From contig NZ_QSDR01000002.1 of the NCBI RefSeq assembly GCF_003464085.1, positions 145,927 to 209,926 on the forward strand: DNA of 64,000 bases, in the 5' to 3' direction. The DNA comes from Clostridium sp. AM58-1XD (lineage in GTDB: Bacteria > Bacillota > Clostridia > Lachnospirales > Lachnospiraceae). The stretch's first letter is position 1, and each line of letters begins with the position of its first letter. A model generated the notes under the pieces. That model was not told the DNA's origin, searched no databases, and saw only the letters and a list, made by a program, of their open reading frames with translations. Made by a program: the position numbers and the translations under genes. Positions 38,748 through 46,882 of the stretch are shown here, one piece after another.

Positions 38748-38815
38748 AAGGTACCTTTATTTTATCTGTTGACAAATTAAAAAGGTACCTTTATAATAGG
38801 TTCAAAAGGTACCTT
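38748..38815. promoter_or_regulatory. Three AAGGTACCTT palindromes, candidate MarR operator array
   Basis: Perfect AAGGTACCTT palindromes lie at 38748-38757, 38782-38791 and 38806-38815. The middle copy overlaps the spacer and start of the -10 box and the last lies near the expected transcription start, so occupancy should repress. The second copy extends to a 12-bp palindrome. The MarR-family gene two genes downstream is the obvious candidate regulator. Confidence 0.75.
38769..38797 (+). promoter_or_regulatory. Consensus sigma-A promoter for the HMA-like/MarR operon
   Basis: TTGACA (38769-38774) and TATAAT (38792-38797) are both perfect consensus hexamers with an ideal 17-base spacer. Such a strong promoter, covered by three palindromes, implies tight repression that is lifted by a signal. 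Confidence 0.85.
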
Positions 38816-38882
38816 CATATCATACTAATATTTTCGCTTTTACATGCATGACCGATCAAAATACCATACAGGAGGTGATTCA

Positions 38883-39254
38883 ATGTCAACAGTGCTCATC
38901 ATCATGATTTTGTTTGTAATGATCATTTTCTCAGTCAGACGATCTATCGCACGGCTTTCATCCGGCTGTTCCGGCGCGTCCGGCCAGCCTTACATACCAA
39001 GAGTCAGGGTAACGGATCGAAAGCCATCTCATTACCCATATCACAAACTTCTCAAAGTGGAAGGCATGTTTTGCGGCAACAGCGCCGTATGCGTCGAAAA
39101 TGCCCTAAACAGCATTTCAGGCGCATGGGCAAGGGCAAATCTTTGGAAAGAAGAGGTCACCCTCTATATCAAGCAGGATATGGACGATGCCATCTTCCGT
39201 CTGGCCGTCAGAGATGCCGGCTATATTGTCCGCAGTATACAGGAAACCCGATAA
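38883..39254 (+). CDS. Membrane-anchored heavy-metal-associated (HMA-like) domain protein
   Basis: This 123-residue protein has one N-terminal membrane helix (about 3-19) followed by a basic stretch and a short SSGCSGASG motif reminiscent of FeoB-associated cysteine-rich proteins. The C-terminal 70 residues fit a ferredoxin-like HMA fold: LLKVEGMFCGNSAVCVENAL, then DMDDAIFRLAVRDAGYIV. The usual CxxC metal site is altered to C-x5-C, so metal binding is uncertain. AGGAGGTGATT precedes the ATG. It is followed by a MarR regulator and lies behind the promoter with three palindromes. A metal-homeostasis role is inferred. Confidence 0.65.
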   Translation: MSTVLIIMILFVMIIFSVRRSIARLSSGCSGASGQPYIPRVRVTDRKPSHYPYHKLLKVEGMFCGNSAVCVENALNSISGAWARANLWKEEVTLYIKQDMDDAIFRLAVRDAGYIVRSIQETR

Positions 39255-39290
39255 TGAACAAATAAATGAATTCTTAAAGGAGAAAAAAAT

Positions 39291-39854
39291 ATGATTAAAT
39301 TTGACCAGGAATTAATGGAACAATTTATGCGTATCCAGTGGCTGTTAAGCCGTTATTTTCATCACCACATGAGAAATCACAGTCCTATGGGATTTCCCTA
39401 CAGCGGGCAGGGACGCGTCCTCAAGCTGTTAAAAATGAAACCGGAAATTGCGCAAAAAGATTTGTCGGAGATTTTGGGGATGCGGCCTCAGTCTATTGGG
39501 GAACTCCTGTCAAAGCTTGAAAAAAAAGGGTATATCACGCGCACTCCTTCCCCCGATGACAAACGTGTCACAATCGTACACCTGACGGACAAAGGGCAGG
39601 ACGCCAATGACTTTGAGAACGAACAGCCACTGTCCACAGAAATATTTAACTGCCTGACCGAAGAAGAACAGGTGCAGCTTAAGGATTATCTGAACCGCAT
39701 TATTGAAGAGCTGATGAACGAATCGGGCGGTACTGCTGAGTATCCAAGGCACAGAGCCCGCAGCTTTCCCGACCGCACCTCGGGTTTCGGCGGCATGTTC
39801 AACGGTCCCGAGACAGGCAGCCCACGTTCCCACGATAAGTTTTTTCGTTTTTAA
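39291..39854 (+). CDS. MarR-family transcriptional regulator
   Basis: This 187-residue regulator has a winged helix at about 30-105: QKDLSEILGMRPQSIGELLSKLEKKGYI is the recognition region and SPDDKRVTIVHLT the wing. The C-terminal 45 residues are rich in Gly, Arg, Pro and Phe and end FFRF, an extension seen in some Lachnospiraceae MarR proteins. AAAGGAG precedes the ATG. It probably represses its own operon through the AAGGTACCTT palindromes upstream. The effector is unknown. Confidence 0.88.
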   Translation: MIKFDQELMEQFMRIQWLLSRYFHHHMRNHSPMGFPYSGQGRVLKLLKMKPEIAQKDLSEILGMRPQSIGELLSKLEKKGYITRTPSPDDKRVTIVHLTDKGQDANDFENEQPLSTEIFNCLTEEEQVQLKDYLNRIIEELMNESGGTAEYPRHRARSFPDRTSGFGGMFNGPETGSPRSHDKFFRF

Positions 39855-39869
39855 CTGACACCAATTTCT

Positions 39870-40004
39870 TCAGGAGGCTTACAGCAGCTCATCGCTGCCG
39901 GCGTGTCACCTTCACAGGCACACGCCGACGCTGGAAGGCTGGAGCATGCGGTCAGCCCAGAAAGCTTTGAGGCGCTTAGGAAATCAGGATCACATTCCGT
40001 CTGA
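39870..40004 (+). pseudogene. C-terminal remnant of a DtxR/MntR-type metal regulator
   Basis: After the MarR stop, the same frame reads SGGLQQLIAAGVSPSQAHAD, then AGRLEHAVSPESFEALRKSG and a TGA. This resembles the helix that ends DtxR/MntR-family metal regulators, where a (D/E)ACRIEHVISxETxE-type motif is conserved. No start codon, DNA-binding domain or ribosome binding site is present. It is therefore probably the tail of a deleted regulator. The assignment rests on about 35 residues. Confidence 0.5.
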
Positions 40005-40036
40005 TTCTGGTTTTTGCGTTTCCTCATCCTTGTGAA

Positions 40037-40873
40037 TTACATCACGCCGGCCAGGGCGAACAGGATTGTGGCTGCTCCCAGGATCAGAATCAGCTTTACC
40101 ATGGACATTTTCTTTTTGCTGACCAGGTAATAGCTGAACAGTACCAGGAACAGACTCAGCATATTTGGAAAGATACCGTCCAGAATATCCTGTATTTTCG
40201 TAGGGTCCGCTCCTTTTGCCGCCGTAAAGGCCAGAGCTGTCTTAAATTTTACGTAGTTGGCGGACAGCGCTCCGATGACGATAACGCCAAACAGCTGAAC
40301 AGCTTCCTGTATCTTCTTTAGATTTCCGCCTGCCAGCATGGTAACCGCGTTTCTTCCGAATCTGTATCCCTGTTTAAAGAGGAAGTAACCATAACTGAAT
40401 AAAATGAGTCCGGAGGCGATCAGATAAAAAATGGTTCCCAATGGAGAATAGCTTTCTCCCGTCAGAGAAATTGCAATGGAGAGCAGCAGCGGAAGGATCG
40501 TCGCCTGAACCAGGCTGTCGCCGATTCCGGCAACAGGCCCCATCAGAGCCGATTTTGTGGTGCGGATCATATCCTCTTCCACGTGATATCCAAGAGCCTT
40601 CTGCTCTTCCATGCCTACCATAACGCCCCAAACGATATTCGCCGTCGTGTGCTCGTTGTTGTGGAAGTCCATATGGCGCTGCATGCCACGCTTCTGACCT
40701 TCTTTATTGTAATACTTTTTCAAAAGCGGAATCATATCATATGCATAACCGCAGCCGTGCCAGTTTTCAAAGTTAATACAAAAAGAGTAAAATAAATTAT
40801 ACCGCCAGAACAGGCCTTTCAGTTCCTTTTGAGTCAATGGTTCACTTGATATGATCTTAACGTTTTCTTCCAT
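40037..40873 (-). CDS. PTS mannose/fructose/sorbose-family IID component
   Basis: This membrane component of about 278 residues belongs to the splinter (mannose-type) PTS. Family segments are LFWRYNLFYSFCINFENWHGCG at the N-terminus, MGPVAGIGDSLVQATILPLL and a C-terminal hydrophobic region. It works with IIC to move and phosphorylate the sugar. ATG 40873 has GAGGAGG upstream and comes one base after the IIC stop; the frame extends further up without support. It is the last gene of the PTS operon. Confidence 0.9.
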   Translation of the reverse strand: MEENVKIISSEPLTQKELKGLFWRYNLFYSFCINFENWHGCGYAYDMIPLLKKYYNKEGQKRGMQRHMDFHNNEHTTANIVWGVMVGMEEQKALGYHVEEDMIRTTKSALMGPVAGIGDSLVQATILPLLLSIAISLTGESYSPLGTIFYLIASGLILFSYGYFLFKQGYRFGRNAVTMLAGGNLKKIQEAVQLFGVIVIGALSANYVKFKTALAFTAAKGADPTKIQDILDGIFPNMLSLFLVLFSYYLVSKKKMSMVKLILILGAATILFALAGVM

Positions 40874-40874
40874 G

Positions 40875-41678
40875 TTACAGCACCTCCTCGTCATCATCGT
40901 CATAGCCGGAAACAACCGCTGCCGCAGGCTGGGCCGCGTTTCCTGTGCGGAAATACATATATGCGATTACGACTGCAAAAATCGTTACCGCAATAAAGCT
41001 GAGGCCCATAACGGAAAACAGCATAAAACCGAAAACAAAAAATGCGAACTGCCATTTATTAGTAATATTATATTTCAGCAGCATGGCCATGCCTACTGCC
41101 GGGAGAACGCTGGCAAACTGGCTCAGTGCATACAAAAGCTTCTCAGGAATGATCGCCATCAGGCTGTCGATCGCGCCTGCACCGTAATACACAAACACAA
41201 ATCCTAAAATGAATTCTATAAGAAACAGAAAAATCTGAGGCCCGGCCACAAAGTTAAAGAATATCTTTTTATAATTCACCTCTTCGATTCCATGCTTCAT
41301 CTGGTTGCAGAAATACACATTCACACCTCTTACCAGCTGGAAAACATAGGATGCCAGCACGGATAGTGTACCCGCCATCGCGATAGCTGCTCCTGCGTCC
41401 ATTCGATTGATTATCGCAACGGCAGCTGCCGGATATGCAATCGTTCCCACATCCATTGCAATGGCACCTCCCACCGCAAAGACTCCCATAAAGGCCAGCT
41501 GCAGAGCCACCCCGATCTCCAGTCCCGTCCGAATATCTCCGAAAATCAGCCCGCACAGCAGACCTCCTACCAACGGCCTCTGAAGCATATATTTGCTGAC
41601 AATAAAACCGCCGAATGACGAATACACATTGCTGATATAATAGAGAATTCCTACCAGCGCACATTGTAATATAAACAT
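40875..41678 (-). CDS. PTS mannose/fructose/sorbose-family IIC component
   Basis: This 267-residue polytopic permease is of the mannose-type PTS. The N-terminal part shows SKYMLQRPLVGGLLCGLIFGDI and ALQLAFMGVFAVGGA, typical of IIC-Man/Sor proteins. The last 20 residues are hydrophilic and acidic (GYDDDDEEVL), which is slightly unusual. AAGGGGG precedes the ATG. Together with IID it forms the sugar channel. Confidence 0.9.
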   Translation of the reverse strand: MFILQCALVGILYYISNVYSSFGGFIVSKYMLQRPLVGGLLCGLIFGDIRTGLEIGVALQLAFMGVFAVGGAIAMDVGTIAYPAAAVAIINRMDAGAAIAMAGTLSVLASYVFQLVRGVNVYFCNQMKHGIEEVNYKKIFFNFVAGPQIFLFLIEFILGFVFVYYGAGAIDSLMAIIPEKLLYALSQFASVLPAVGMAMLLKYNITNKWQFAFFVFGFMLFSVMGLSFIAVTIFAVVIAYMYFRTGNAAQPAAAVVSGYDDDDEEVL

Positions 41679-41690
41679 ATGATTTCCCCC

Positions 41691-42182
41691 TTATTTCAGA
41701 TTTGCTTTTGTTCTGGCTTCCTTCCATGTATAATTCGGTGTCATAAATTGAGGATTTAATATTATTTTTGTTCCCGCCTGTTCAATGATATCCAGAGCCT
41801 GAATCTCTTCCGGCAGGAGGCCGATCATGGGCATTATGTAAGCAGATCCCTCCCTCACGCTCTGAGGGCCGATATTCAGCTGAGACGACAGGCGGTATCC
41901 CCGTTCAATAAGCGCTGCCACCGTCGTGGGATATTTGAAAATCACCAGATAATTTTTCTGGGATGCGTCAGCCTCCGGCAGCTTTTTCAGCGCCTTTTCC
42001 GTGTCGAAGCAATATACCTTTATCGATTCCGGCAGTGTGGTTTTATAAAGCTGTTTCATAAAAGGATCTGCAGCAATTTTGTCATCTACTACAATAATTC
42101 CGTGGATCGTTGTTTCCTTTGTCAGCTTTGTTGTAGTCTGTCCGTGAATGACACGTTCATCGACTCTGTAATGAATAATCAT
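41691..42182 (-). CDS. PTS mannose/fructose/sorbose-family IIB component
   Basis: This 163-residue cytosolic phosphotransfer protein has the phosphorylated His in the conserved RVDERVIHGQTTTK loop near residue 14. Further family marks are IIVVDDKIAADPFMKQLYK and the central VIFKYPTTVAALIERG. It passes phosphate from IIA to the incoming sugar. Its gene precedes IIC by 12 bases. Confidence 0.9.
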   Translation of the reverse strand: MIIHYRVDERVIHGQTTTKLTKETTIHGIIVVDDKIAADPFMKQLYKTTLPESIKVYCFDTEKALKKLPEADASQKNYLVIFKYPTTVAALIERGYRLSSQLNIGPQSVREGSAYIMPMIGLLPEEIQALDIIEQAGTKIILNPQFMTPNYTWKEARTKANLK

Positions 42183-42207
42183 AAGTAACCCCCTTATATA
42201 ATTTCTG

Positions 42208-42768
42208 CTATTCCAGCGTTGAATGGTTTCCGTACATTACCTGAATATCCAGATTCATCTTTTCCTTAATCAATTTCACAATATAGTCCGATACGAGCAG
42301 AGTACTTTGTTCAAAACGGTTTCCCATAGGCTGTACGGAGCACCGCTCCGGGTCAGGATCTCCCCGGAACTGAGGCGCCGTCAGCGTCAGGATCTGATCA
42401 GCCTTTCTCGCCACGGTGCCCTGGGGATTGGCAGTGATCACCAGCGTACTGGCCCCCACCTCTTTGGCAACGTCCACAAAGTAGCTGCTGGTCATGGTCT
42501 CCGCCTTTCCTGAAGCTACAATCAGCAGATCTCCCTTCTGGATACTCGGCGTCGTTGCGTCTCCGGCTACATGGCATTCATATCCCATATGCATAAGCCT
42601 CATGGCGAAGCCTTTCATCATAAGTCCCGCCCGGCCTGCTCCTGCAAAAAACAGACGTTTTGCCTTCATAATCTGCTCCACCGCCTGATCCACCTGGCGG
42701 TTATCCATCCCGTGAAGCGTTCTGGACAGTTCGTCGATCATCTGCTGCCTGTATATCTTTCCGTCCAT
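42208..42768 (-). CDS. hxlB: 6-phospho-3-hexuloisomerase (SIS domain)
   Basis: This SIS-domain protein of about 186 residues matches phosphohexuloisomerase, which interconverts hexulose-6-phosphate and fructose-6-phosphate. Typical stretches are RLFFAGAGRAGLMMKGFAMRL, DLLIVASGKAETMTSSYFV and the C-terminal VMYGNHSTLE close to the family end. It lies next to a hexulose-phosphate synthase-like gene, the standard ribulose-monophosphate partner. ATG 42768 has GGAGAGAGGAG upstream. In this PTS operon it probably handles a phosphorylated hexulose. Confidence 0.85.
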   Translation of the reverse strand: MDGKIYRQQMIDELSRTLHGMDNRQVDQAVEQIMKAKRLFFAGAGRAGLMMKGFAMRLMHMGYECHVAGDATTPSIQKGDLLIVASGKAETMTSSYFVDVAKEVGASTLVITANPQGTVARKADQILTLTAPQFRGDPDPERCSVQPMGNRFEQSTLLVSDYIVKLIKEKMNLDIQVMYGNHSTLE

Positions 42769-42830
42769 CTCCTCTCTCCACCTCCTTTTCAATCGTTACA
42801 TTTTCCATGCCTGAGATTTCTCTGCACAGC

Positions 42831-43475
42831 CTATTGCTGTACGGCGCTCATCCTCTCTCTGATCCCTTTGGCCGCCTCTACCGGATTTTCCGCCATTCTG
42901 ATTCCGTTTCCTACTACCAGAATATCCGGTTTATACAGGAGAATCTGATCCATAAATTCATCATTCTTCAATCCTCCTGCCACGGAAATCTTTGCATGCC
43001 GTACCGTTTCCCTGGCTGTTTTCAGTGCTTCCAGGGGGCTTTCCCCGTGGGCCTGGCTGTCTACCCCCACATGGACGCCGATGACGTGAGCGCCCAGCTC
43101 GTCCGCCTGTCTGATTTTTTCTGTCAGATTCTCTGCGTGGATCATATCCACCACGGCCTGTTTCCCCAGTTTTTCCGCCTCTTCAATTCCCGCCCTGATC
43201 GTTGCGCTGTCGCTGATACCCAGAATGGTAATCATATCCGCTCCACCGCTCAGGCAGGCCCGGGAGGAACGCCTTCCCCCATCGCACAGCTTGATATCAT
43301 CCAGCACAAGCAGCTCCGGATGCCTCTCCTTTACCTTCTGCACCGCTTTCATTCCATACATCAGGCTGAGAGGCGTTCCTACCTCCACGATATCAGCATA
43401 CGGTGCGATCTGATCCAGATACGCCAGGGCTTCCTCTAAATCCAAAATATCCAGTGTGATCTGAAGTTTCATCAT
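42831..43475 (-). CDS. hxlA: 3-hexulose-6-phosphate synthase-like decarboxylase-superfamily enzyme
   Basis: This 214-residue TIM barrel belongs to the orotidine-5-phosphate decarboxylase superfamily. The metal and catalytic DxKxxD motif reads DIKLCDGG, followed by GADMITILGISDSATIRAG, VVDMIHAENL and VHVGVDSQAHG, closer to hexulose-phosphate synthase than to keto-gulonate-phosphate decarboxylase. The phosphate site VAGGL and ILVVGNGI is present. It may run in reverse, splitting hexulose-6-phosphate into ribulose-5-phosphate and formaldehyde, or act on a related ketose phosphate. It lies between the IIA and isomerase genes. Confidence 0.8.
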   Translation of the reverse strand: MMKLQITLDILDLEEALAYLDQIAPYADIVEVGTPLSLMYGMKAVQKVKERHPELLVLDDIKLCDGGRRSSRACLSGGADMITILGISDSATIRAGIEEAEKLGKQAVVDMIHAENLTEKIRQADELGAHVIGVHVGVDSQAHGESPLEALKTARETVRHAKISVAGGLKNDEFMDQILLYKPDILVVGNGIRMAENPVEAAKGIRERMSAVQQ

Positions 43476-43496
43476 AAATCCTCTTCCTCCCCGACC

Positions 43497-43909
43497 TCAT
43501 CCTCTTGTGATGCGGATGTCATAGACGCTCTGCTTATCATCCTGCATGTAGACGTACTCGTCTCCATCAGGTTCACCGCCATCTCCTCTGCCGTCTCCAC
43601 ATCTCCCAATGTAGTCGCCAGCTCTAAGATCATCCCCAAATTGATTCCTGTCACAATCCAGGCATCATAGCTCTTCAGGAGAGAAGCTGCCGTATTATAA
43701 GGGGTTCCCCCGTAAATATCAGCCAGAAACAGCAGTTCTTTTTCGTCCTGCCCAAGCACCCTGCGGACCTTTGCTTCAAATCCAGCCGGATTATCTTCCT
43801 GCAGAAGCGGTACGCTGTCCACCCCTGTTATCTCACCGGCGATCATCTCTGCCGATCTGATCAGCTCCTCTCCAAACCTCCCATGGGTTACAACGACTGC
43901 ATGTACCAT
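43497..43909 (-). CDS. PTS mannose-family IIA component, frameshifted at the 3' end
   Basis: This IIA-Man protein has the phosphorylated His in HAVVVTHGRFGEELIRSAE (about residue 9) and the conserved DIYGGTPYNTA motif. A one-base loss near 43558-43561 changes the frame after VNLMET. With one base restored the protein continues EYVYMQDDKQSVYDIRITRG to a TGA at 43497, about 138 residues, the expected length and end. As it stands the frame runs on to 43472, into the next gene. ATG 43909 has AAGGAGG upstream. It takes phosphate from HPr. Confidence 0.85.
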
Positions 43910-43922
43910 GTTCCTTTCCTCC

Positions 43923-44846
43923 TTATCTCTCATCCAGCTGTCCAGCGCTGAAAAAAACGTGTTCCATATGATCTTTAATCGCCTGCACCATCACCTGTTT
44001 TCCGGCTCCGTATATGGCTCTCGGATCGATGTCATAGGGGTTGTCCCTCAGATATTCCCGGATTCCGACGGTCGTTGCGATCTTATTGATGCCTACATTA
44101 CATTTCACGACTCCCAGCTTCATCGCTTCTTTCAGCTCATTTACCGTAAAAACACCGCAGCGTGTTATTTTTCCCCCTGCCGCTTCCATCCTTCTGTCCA
44201 GTTCATCTGTTCCTGTGGAAATAGAATGAAGAACGAGAGGCATATCCGGCAGGGCTTCATGAATCTGTCTGAGTAGTTTCAGATTTAAACAGGGCTTTTT
44301 ATCATCTGGGAATCCTCTTCCGTAAAGCGCATGGCTGTTGCCCACGCATATGGATAAACTGTCACACCGTGTCTCCTTTACAAACCGGACTGCATCCGGC
44401 ACGGCAGTCATCCATATCTCCTCCCATTCTCCTCTCACTGCAATTTCTCCCTCGACAGAAGCCCCTTTCTCATGGGCGTAAGCAGCTGCATCCCTAGTTT
44501 TCTCTATTGCAAGTTCCGTCGGTTCATCGGTGCAGTCCAGCATCACCGATGTAAATCCGGCGTCGACAGCCTCCCTGCAAAGCGTTGTACTGTCCCCATG
44601 ATCCAGATGGAGAACGACGGGAATCCTGTATTTTTCAGCGGCCAGCCTGGTAATATGAAAAATGGTTTCTGCTCCCGCATACCGCACGCCTCTGCAGGAA
44701 GACTGAACAAGCACCGGGGAACGCTTTGCTGCGGCCGCTTCCACAATTCCTTGGATCATTTCCATATTATAGGCCTGAAAGCCTCCAATCGCGTAAGGCT
44801 TCGTAAATGCGTTTCGATAGAAGTTTTTGCTGTTTACAACTGCCAT
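43923..44846 (-). CDS. Class II fructose/tagatose-bisphosphate-type aldolase
   Basis: This 307-residue zinc-type aldolase is of the GatY/KbaY group. Zinc ligands are visible in VVLHLDHGDSTT, GNSHALYGRG and LVLHSISTG. The usual VLHGGSG phosphate loop is replaced by VLHSISTGTDE, so substrate binding probably differs from the ordinary bisphosphate aldolases. It is one of two tandem aldolases. They are the first genes of the PTS operon and presumably cleave the ketose phosphate into two smaller parts. Confidence 0.82.
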   Translation of the reverse strand: MAVVNSKNFYRNAFTKPYAIGGFQAYNMEMIQGIVEAAAAKRSPVLVQSSCRGVRYAGAETIFHITRLAAEKYRIPVVLHLDHGDSTTLCREAVDAGFTSVMLDCTDEPTELAIEKTRDAAAYAHEKGASVEGEIAVRGEWEEIWMTAVPDAVRFVKETRCDSLSICVGNSHALYGRGFPDDKKPCLNLKLLRQIHEALPDMPLVLHSISTGTDELDRRMEAAGGKITRCGVFTVNELKEAMKLGVVKCNVGINKIATTVGIREYLRDNPYDIDPRAIYGAGKQVMVQAIKDHMEHVFFSAGQLDER

Positions 44847-44849
44847 TTT

Positions 44850-45752
44850 TTATATCCTTCCGCTGTCCTTAAAGATTTCCCTGTGTTTATAGCTGATATA
44901 TGTAATAATTTCATTTTTCGCGTAGCTCAGATATTTTCTCGGGTCCATATTTTTAGGATTTCTTATCATATATTCCCTGATTGCAGTCGTATAGAGGATT
45001 TTAACATCCAGGGCGGAATTGATTTTACAAACGCCATAGGGAAAGCTGCTCTGCAGTTCTTCTACACCGAAATTTTTTGGCTGTTTCATACACGCGCCGT
45101 ATTTGTTAGCCCTTTCCACAAACTCTTCCGGAAAGATGGAGGTGGCATGAAGGACAAGCGGCACATCCGGGAGAGCTTCATGAATCCTCCGTATTTTGTC
45201 CACGTCCAGAGTCTTGGGATAATCCGGGTCCATATCGTGTGCATTACCGCAGCATATGGACAGGGAATCACAGCCTGTCTGTTCTACATATCTGACGGCT
45301 TCTTCCACATCGGTCTCATACAGTCTGGGACTGTCTACAGGATGACAGACCTCCCCTTCGACTACAGCTCCTCTCGCATGGGCATATTCAGTCACCTCTT
45401 TCGTTTTCTCCACATTTTCCTCAAACGAATCATTAATACAGTCCAGCATCACCGATGTAAATCCATTGTCGATGCACTGCTTGCATCGCTCCACGGTGTC
45501 TCCGTGATCCAGGTGAAGAATCAGATCAACTCCGTGCTTTTCCATAACGGCTTCCGCCATGCGGTGAAGAAATTCCACCCCCGCATAATCGATTACCCTG
45601 CATGATGCCTGAATCATGATCGGAGCTTTCTCCGCAATAGCCGCTTCCGCCGCAGCCTGCATAATCTCCATGTCATAACCGATAAATCCTCCCACAGCCC
45701 AGTGTTCGTTCAGGCACCGCTTGTAAATTTCCTTTGAAGTCACAATGCTCAT
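44850..45752 (-). CDS. Class II aldolase, divergent paralogue
   Basis: This 300-residue class II aldolase is a diverged paralogue of the next gene. Ligands lie in LILHLDHGDTVERC, CCGNAHDMDPDYP and LVLHATSIFPEEF. Here too the GGSG phosphate loop is absent. It ends MDPRKYLSYAKNEIITYI, a shape shared with KbaY-type proteins (NVDPRKYL...). It is the first gene of the operon, next to the divergent RpiR regulator. Two non-identical subunits may form a hetero-oligomer, or the pair may act on different stereoisomers; both are inference. Confidence 0.8.
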   Translation of the reverse strand: MSIVTSKEIYKRCLNEHWAVGGFIGYDMEIMQAAAEAAIAEKAPIMIQASCRVIDYAGVEFLHRMAEAVMEKHGVDLILHLDHGDTVERCKQCIDNGFTSVMLDCINDSFEENVEKTKEVTEYAHARGAVVEGEVCHPVDSPRLYETDVEEAVRYVEQTGCDSLSICCGNAHDMDPDYPKTLDVDKIRRIHEALPDVPLVLHATSIFPEEFVERANKYGACMKQPKNFGVEELQSSFPYGVCKINSALDVKILYTTAIREYMIRNPKNMDPRKYLSYAKNEIITYISYKHREIFKDSGRI

Positions 45753-45942
45753 TCTCTAACTCCTTTCGCTTCAATCATAACCCGTCAGCTCTGCAGATTC
45801 CAAACTGTTTCAGAACTTTTAGTCATTTTAGTCATGATTTTTATATATTTTATTGACTTATTATTAATATAGCACATTGTTTTCCTGTTGTAAATCATTT
45901 TATTCATATTTTATCTTTTTGTTTTTGAATATTTATTCTTTT

Positions 45943-45989
45943 GATATCATTGTAAAAATCATCCAGATATGATATTTTATTATTATCAT
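45943..45989. promoter_or_regulatory. ATGATA/TATCAT repeat cluster, candidate RpiR operator
   Basis: ATATCAT (45944-45950) is inverted to ATGATAT (45969-45975), which is itself inverted to TATCAT (45984-45989). The cluster lies 27-73 bases upstream of the rpiR-type gene, within the 263-base divergent gap to the aldolase/PTS operon. Two direct TTAGTCA copies lie nearer the aldolase gene. Confidence 0.4.
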
Positions 45990-46015
45990 TCAAAATACTT
46001 TTTACGGGGGAAACT

Positions 46016-46837
46016 ATGTTTTTTGCTAAATTAAAATCTCTTTACCCAACCTTGACCTATTCGGAAACAAAGATTGCCGACTATATTCTCGCCAACAAAG
46101 ACGAGACCTTCGATATGACTTCCCAGGAACTGGCGGCGCTTTTAGGCATCAGCCAGTCTACTGCCATCCGTTTTTCCCAGAAAATGGGTTATAAAAGTTT
46201 TAAAAATATGATTTTGGACCTCTCACGCTCCGGCGAGAAAAACGATATTCAGGAAATACAGCTGAAGGATTCAACGGCGGCAACCGATGAAAAAATCAAA
46301 AATCATTTTTCCACCCTGATCGACGTCACTTATGACACCAATCCTCCGGCATTGATCGATCAGGCTGTGGATGCCATTTATAATGCATCGATGGTCTTCT
46401 GCTTCGGCTATCTGGCTACCAGCGCCATGGCCGTCCACATGAACTGGACCCTGGCGGAGCTTGGCATAATGAGTATTTTTGAGGAAAATCCATTTGCCCT
46501 GACAGCACGTTTCAATTCCTGCCCCAAAGACAGCCTTCTCATCGTATTCTCCAAATCCGGCGAGACGCAGGCGACCGTAAGTGTGGCAAAAGCCGCCAGA
46601 GAAGCCGGAATCCGTACCCTCGGCATCACCAACATGGCCAGGAATCCTCTTCAATCCTATCTGGATATATGGCTGAAAACCATGTACTCTCCGGCCAAGA
46701 CGCGTTTCTTATCCTATACGGAATTAAGCGCCCATCTTTATCTCATCGACGTTTTAATTTTAAATCTGTACAAAAAAGATTTTTCCAAATTCAAGCACGC
46801 AGTCACCCAGTATCAGGAAATCGCAAAGCCAAAATAA
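46016..46837 (+). CDS. RpiR/MurR-family transcriptional regulator
   Basis: This 273-residue protein has an HTH_6 domain (about 5-75, MTSQELAALLGISQSTAIRF) and a SIS domain (about 110-245) with the phosphosugar loop LLIVFSKSGETQATVSVAKA. It probably senses a sugar phosphate from the divergent PTS pathway and controls that operon. GGGGGAAACT precedes the ATG. The second regulator of this family, at 27.9 kb, is clearly different in sequence. Confidence 0.88.
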   Translation: MFFAKLKSLYPTLTYSETKIADYILANKDETFDMTSQELAALLGISQSTAIRFSQKMGYKSFKNMILDLSRSGEKNDIQEIQLKDSTAATDEKIKNHFSTLIDVTYDTNPPALIDQAVDAIYNASMVFCFGYLATSAMAVHMNWTLAELGIMSIFEENPFALTARFNSCPKDSLLIVFSKSGETQATVSVAKAAREAGIRTLGITNMARNPLQSYLDIWLKTMYSPAKTRFLSYTELSAHLYLIDVLILNLYKKDFSKFKHAVTQYQEIAKPK

Positions 46838-46840
46838 CAG

Positions 46841-46866
46841 ATCAGCCCGCCAAATGACGGGCTGAT
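46841..46866. terminator. Hairpin between the RpiR and lipoprotein genes
   Basis: ATCAGCCCG (46841-46849) pairs perfectly with CGGGCTGAT (46858-46866). No T run follows on the plus strand, so it may be a weak terminator or processing site that partly separates the regulator from the lipoprotein gene 16 bases later. Confidence 0.5.
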
Positions 46867-46882
46867 AAAAGAGGATGAGGAT

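Noticed and set aside
44472..45605. 377-codon plus-strand open frame spanning both aldolases
   Set aside because: Antisense to two conserved genes; a long shadow caused by codon bias.
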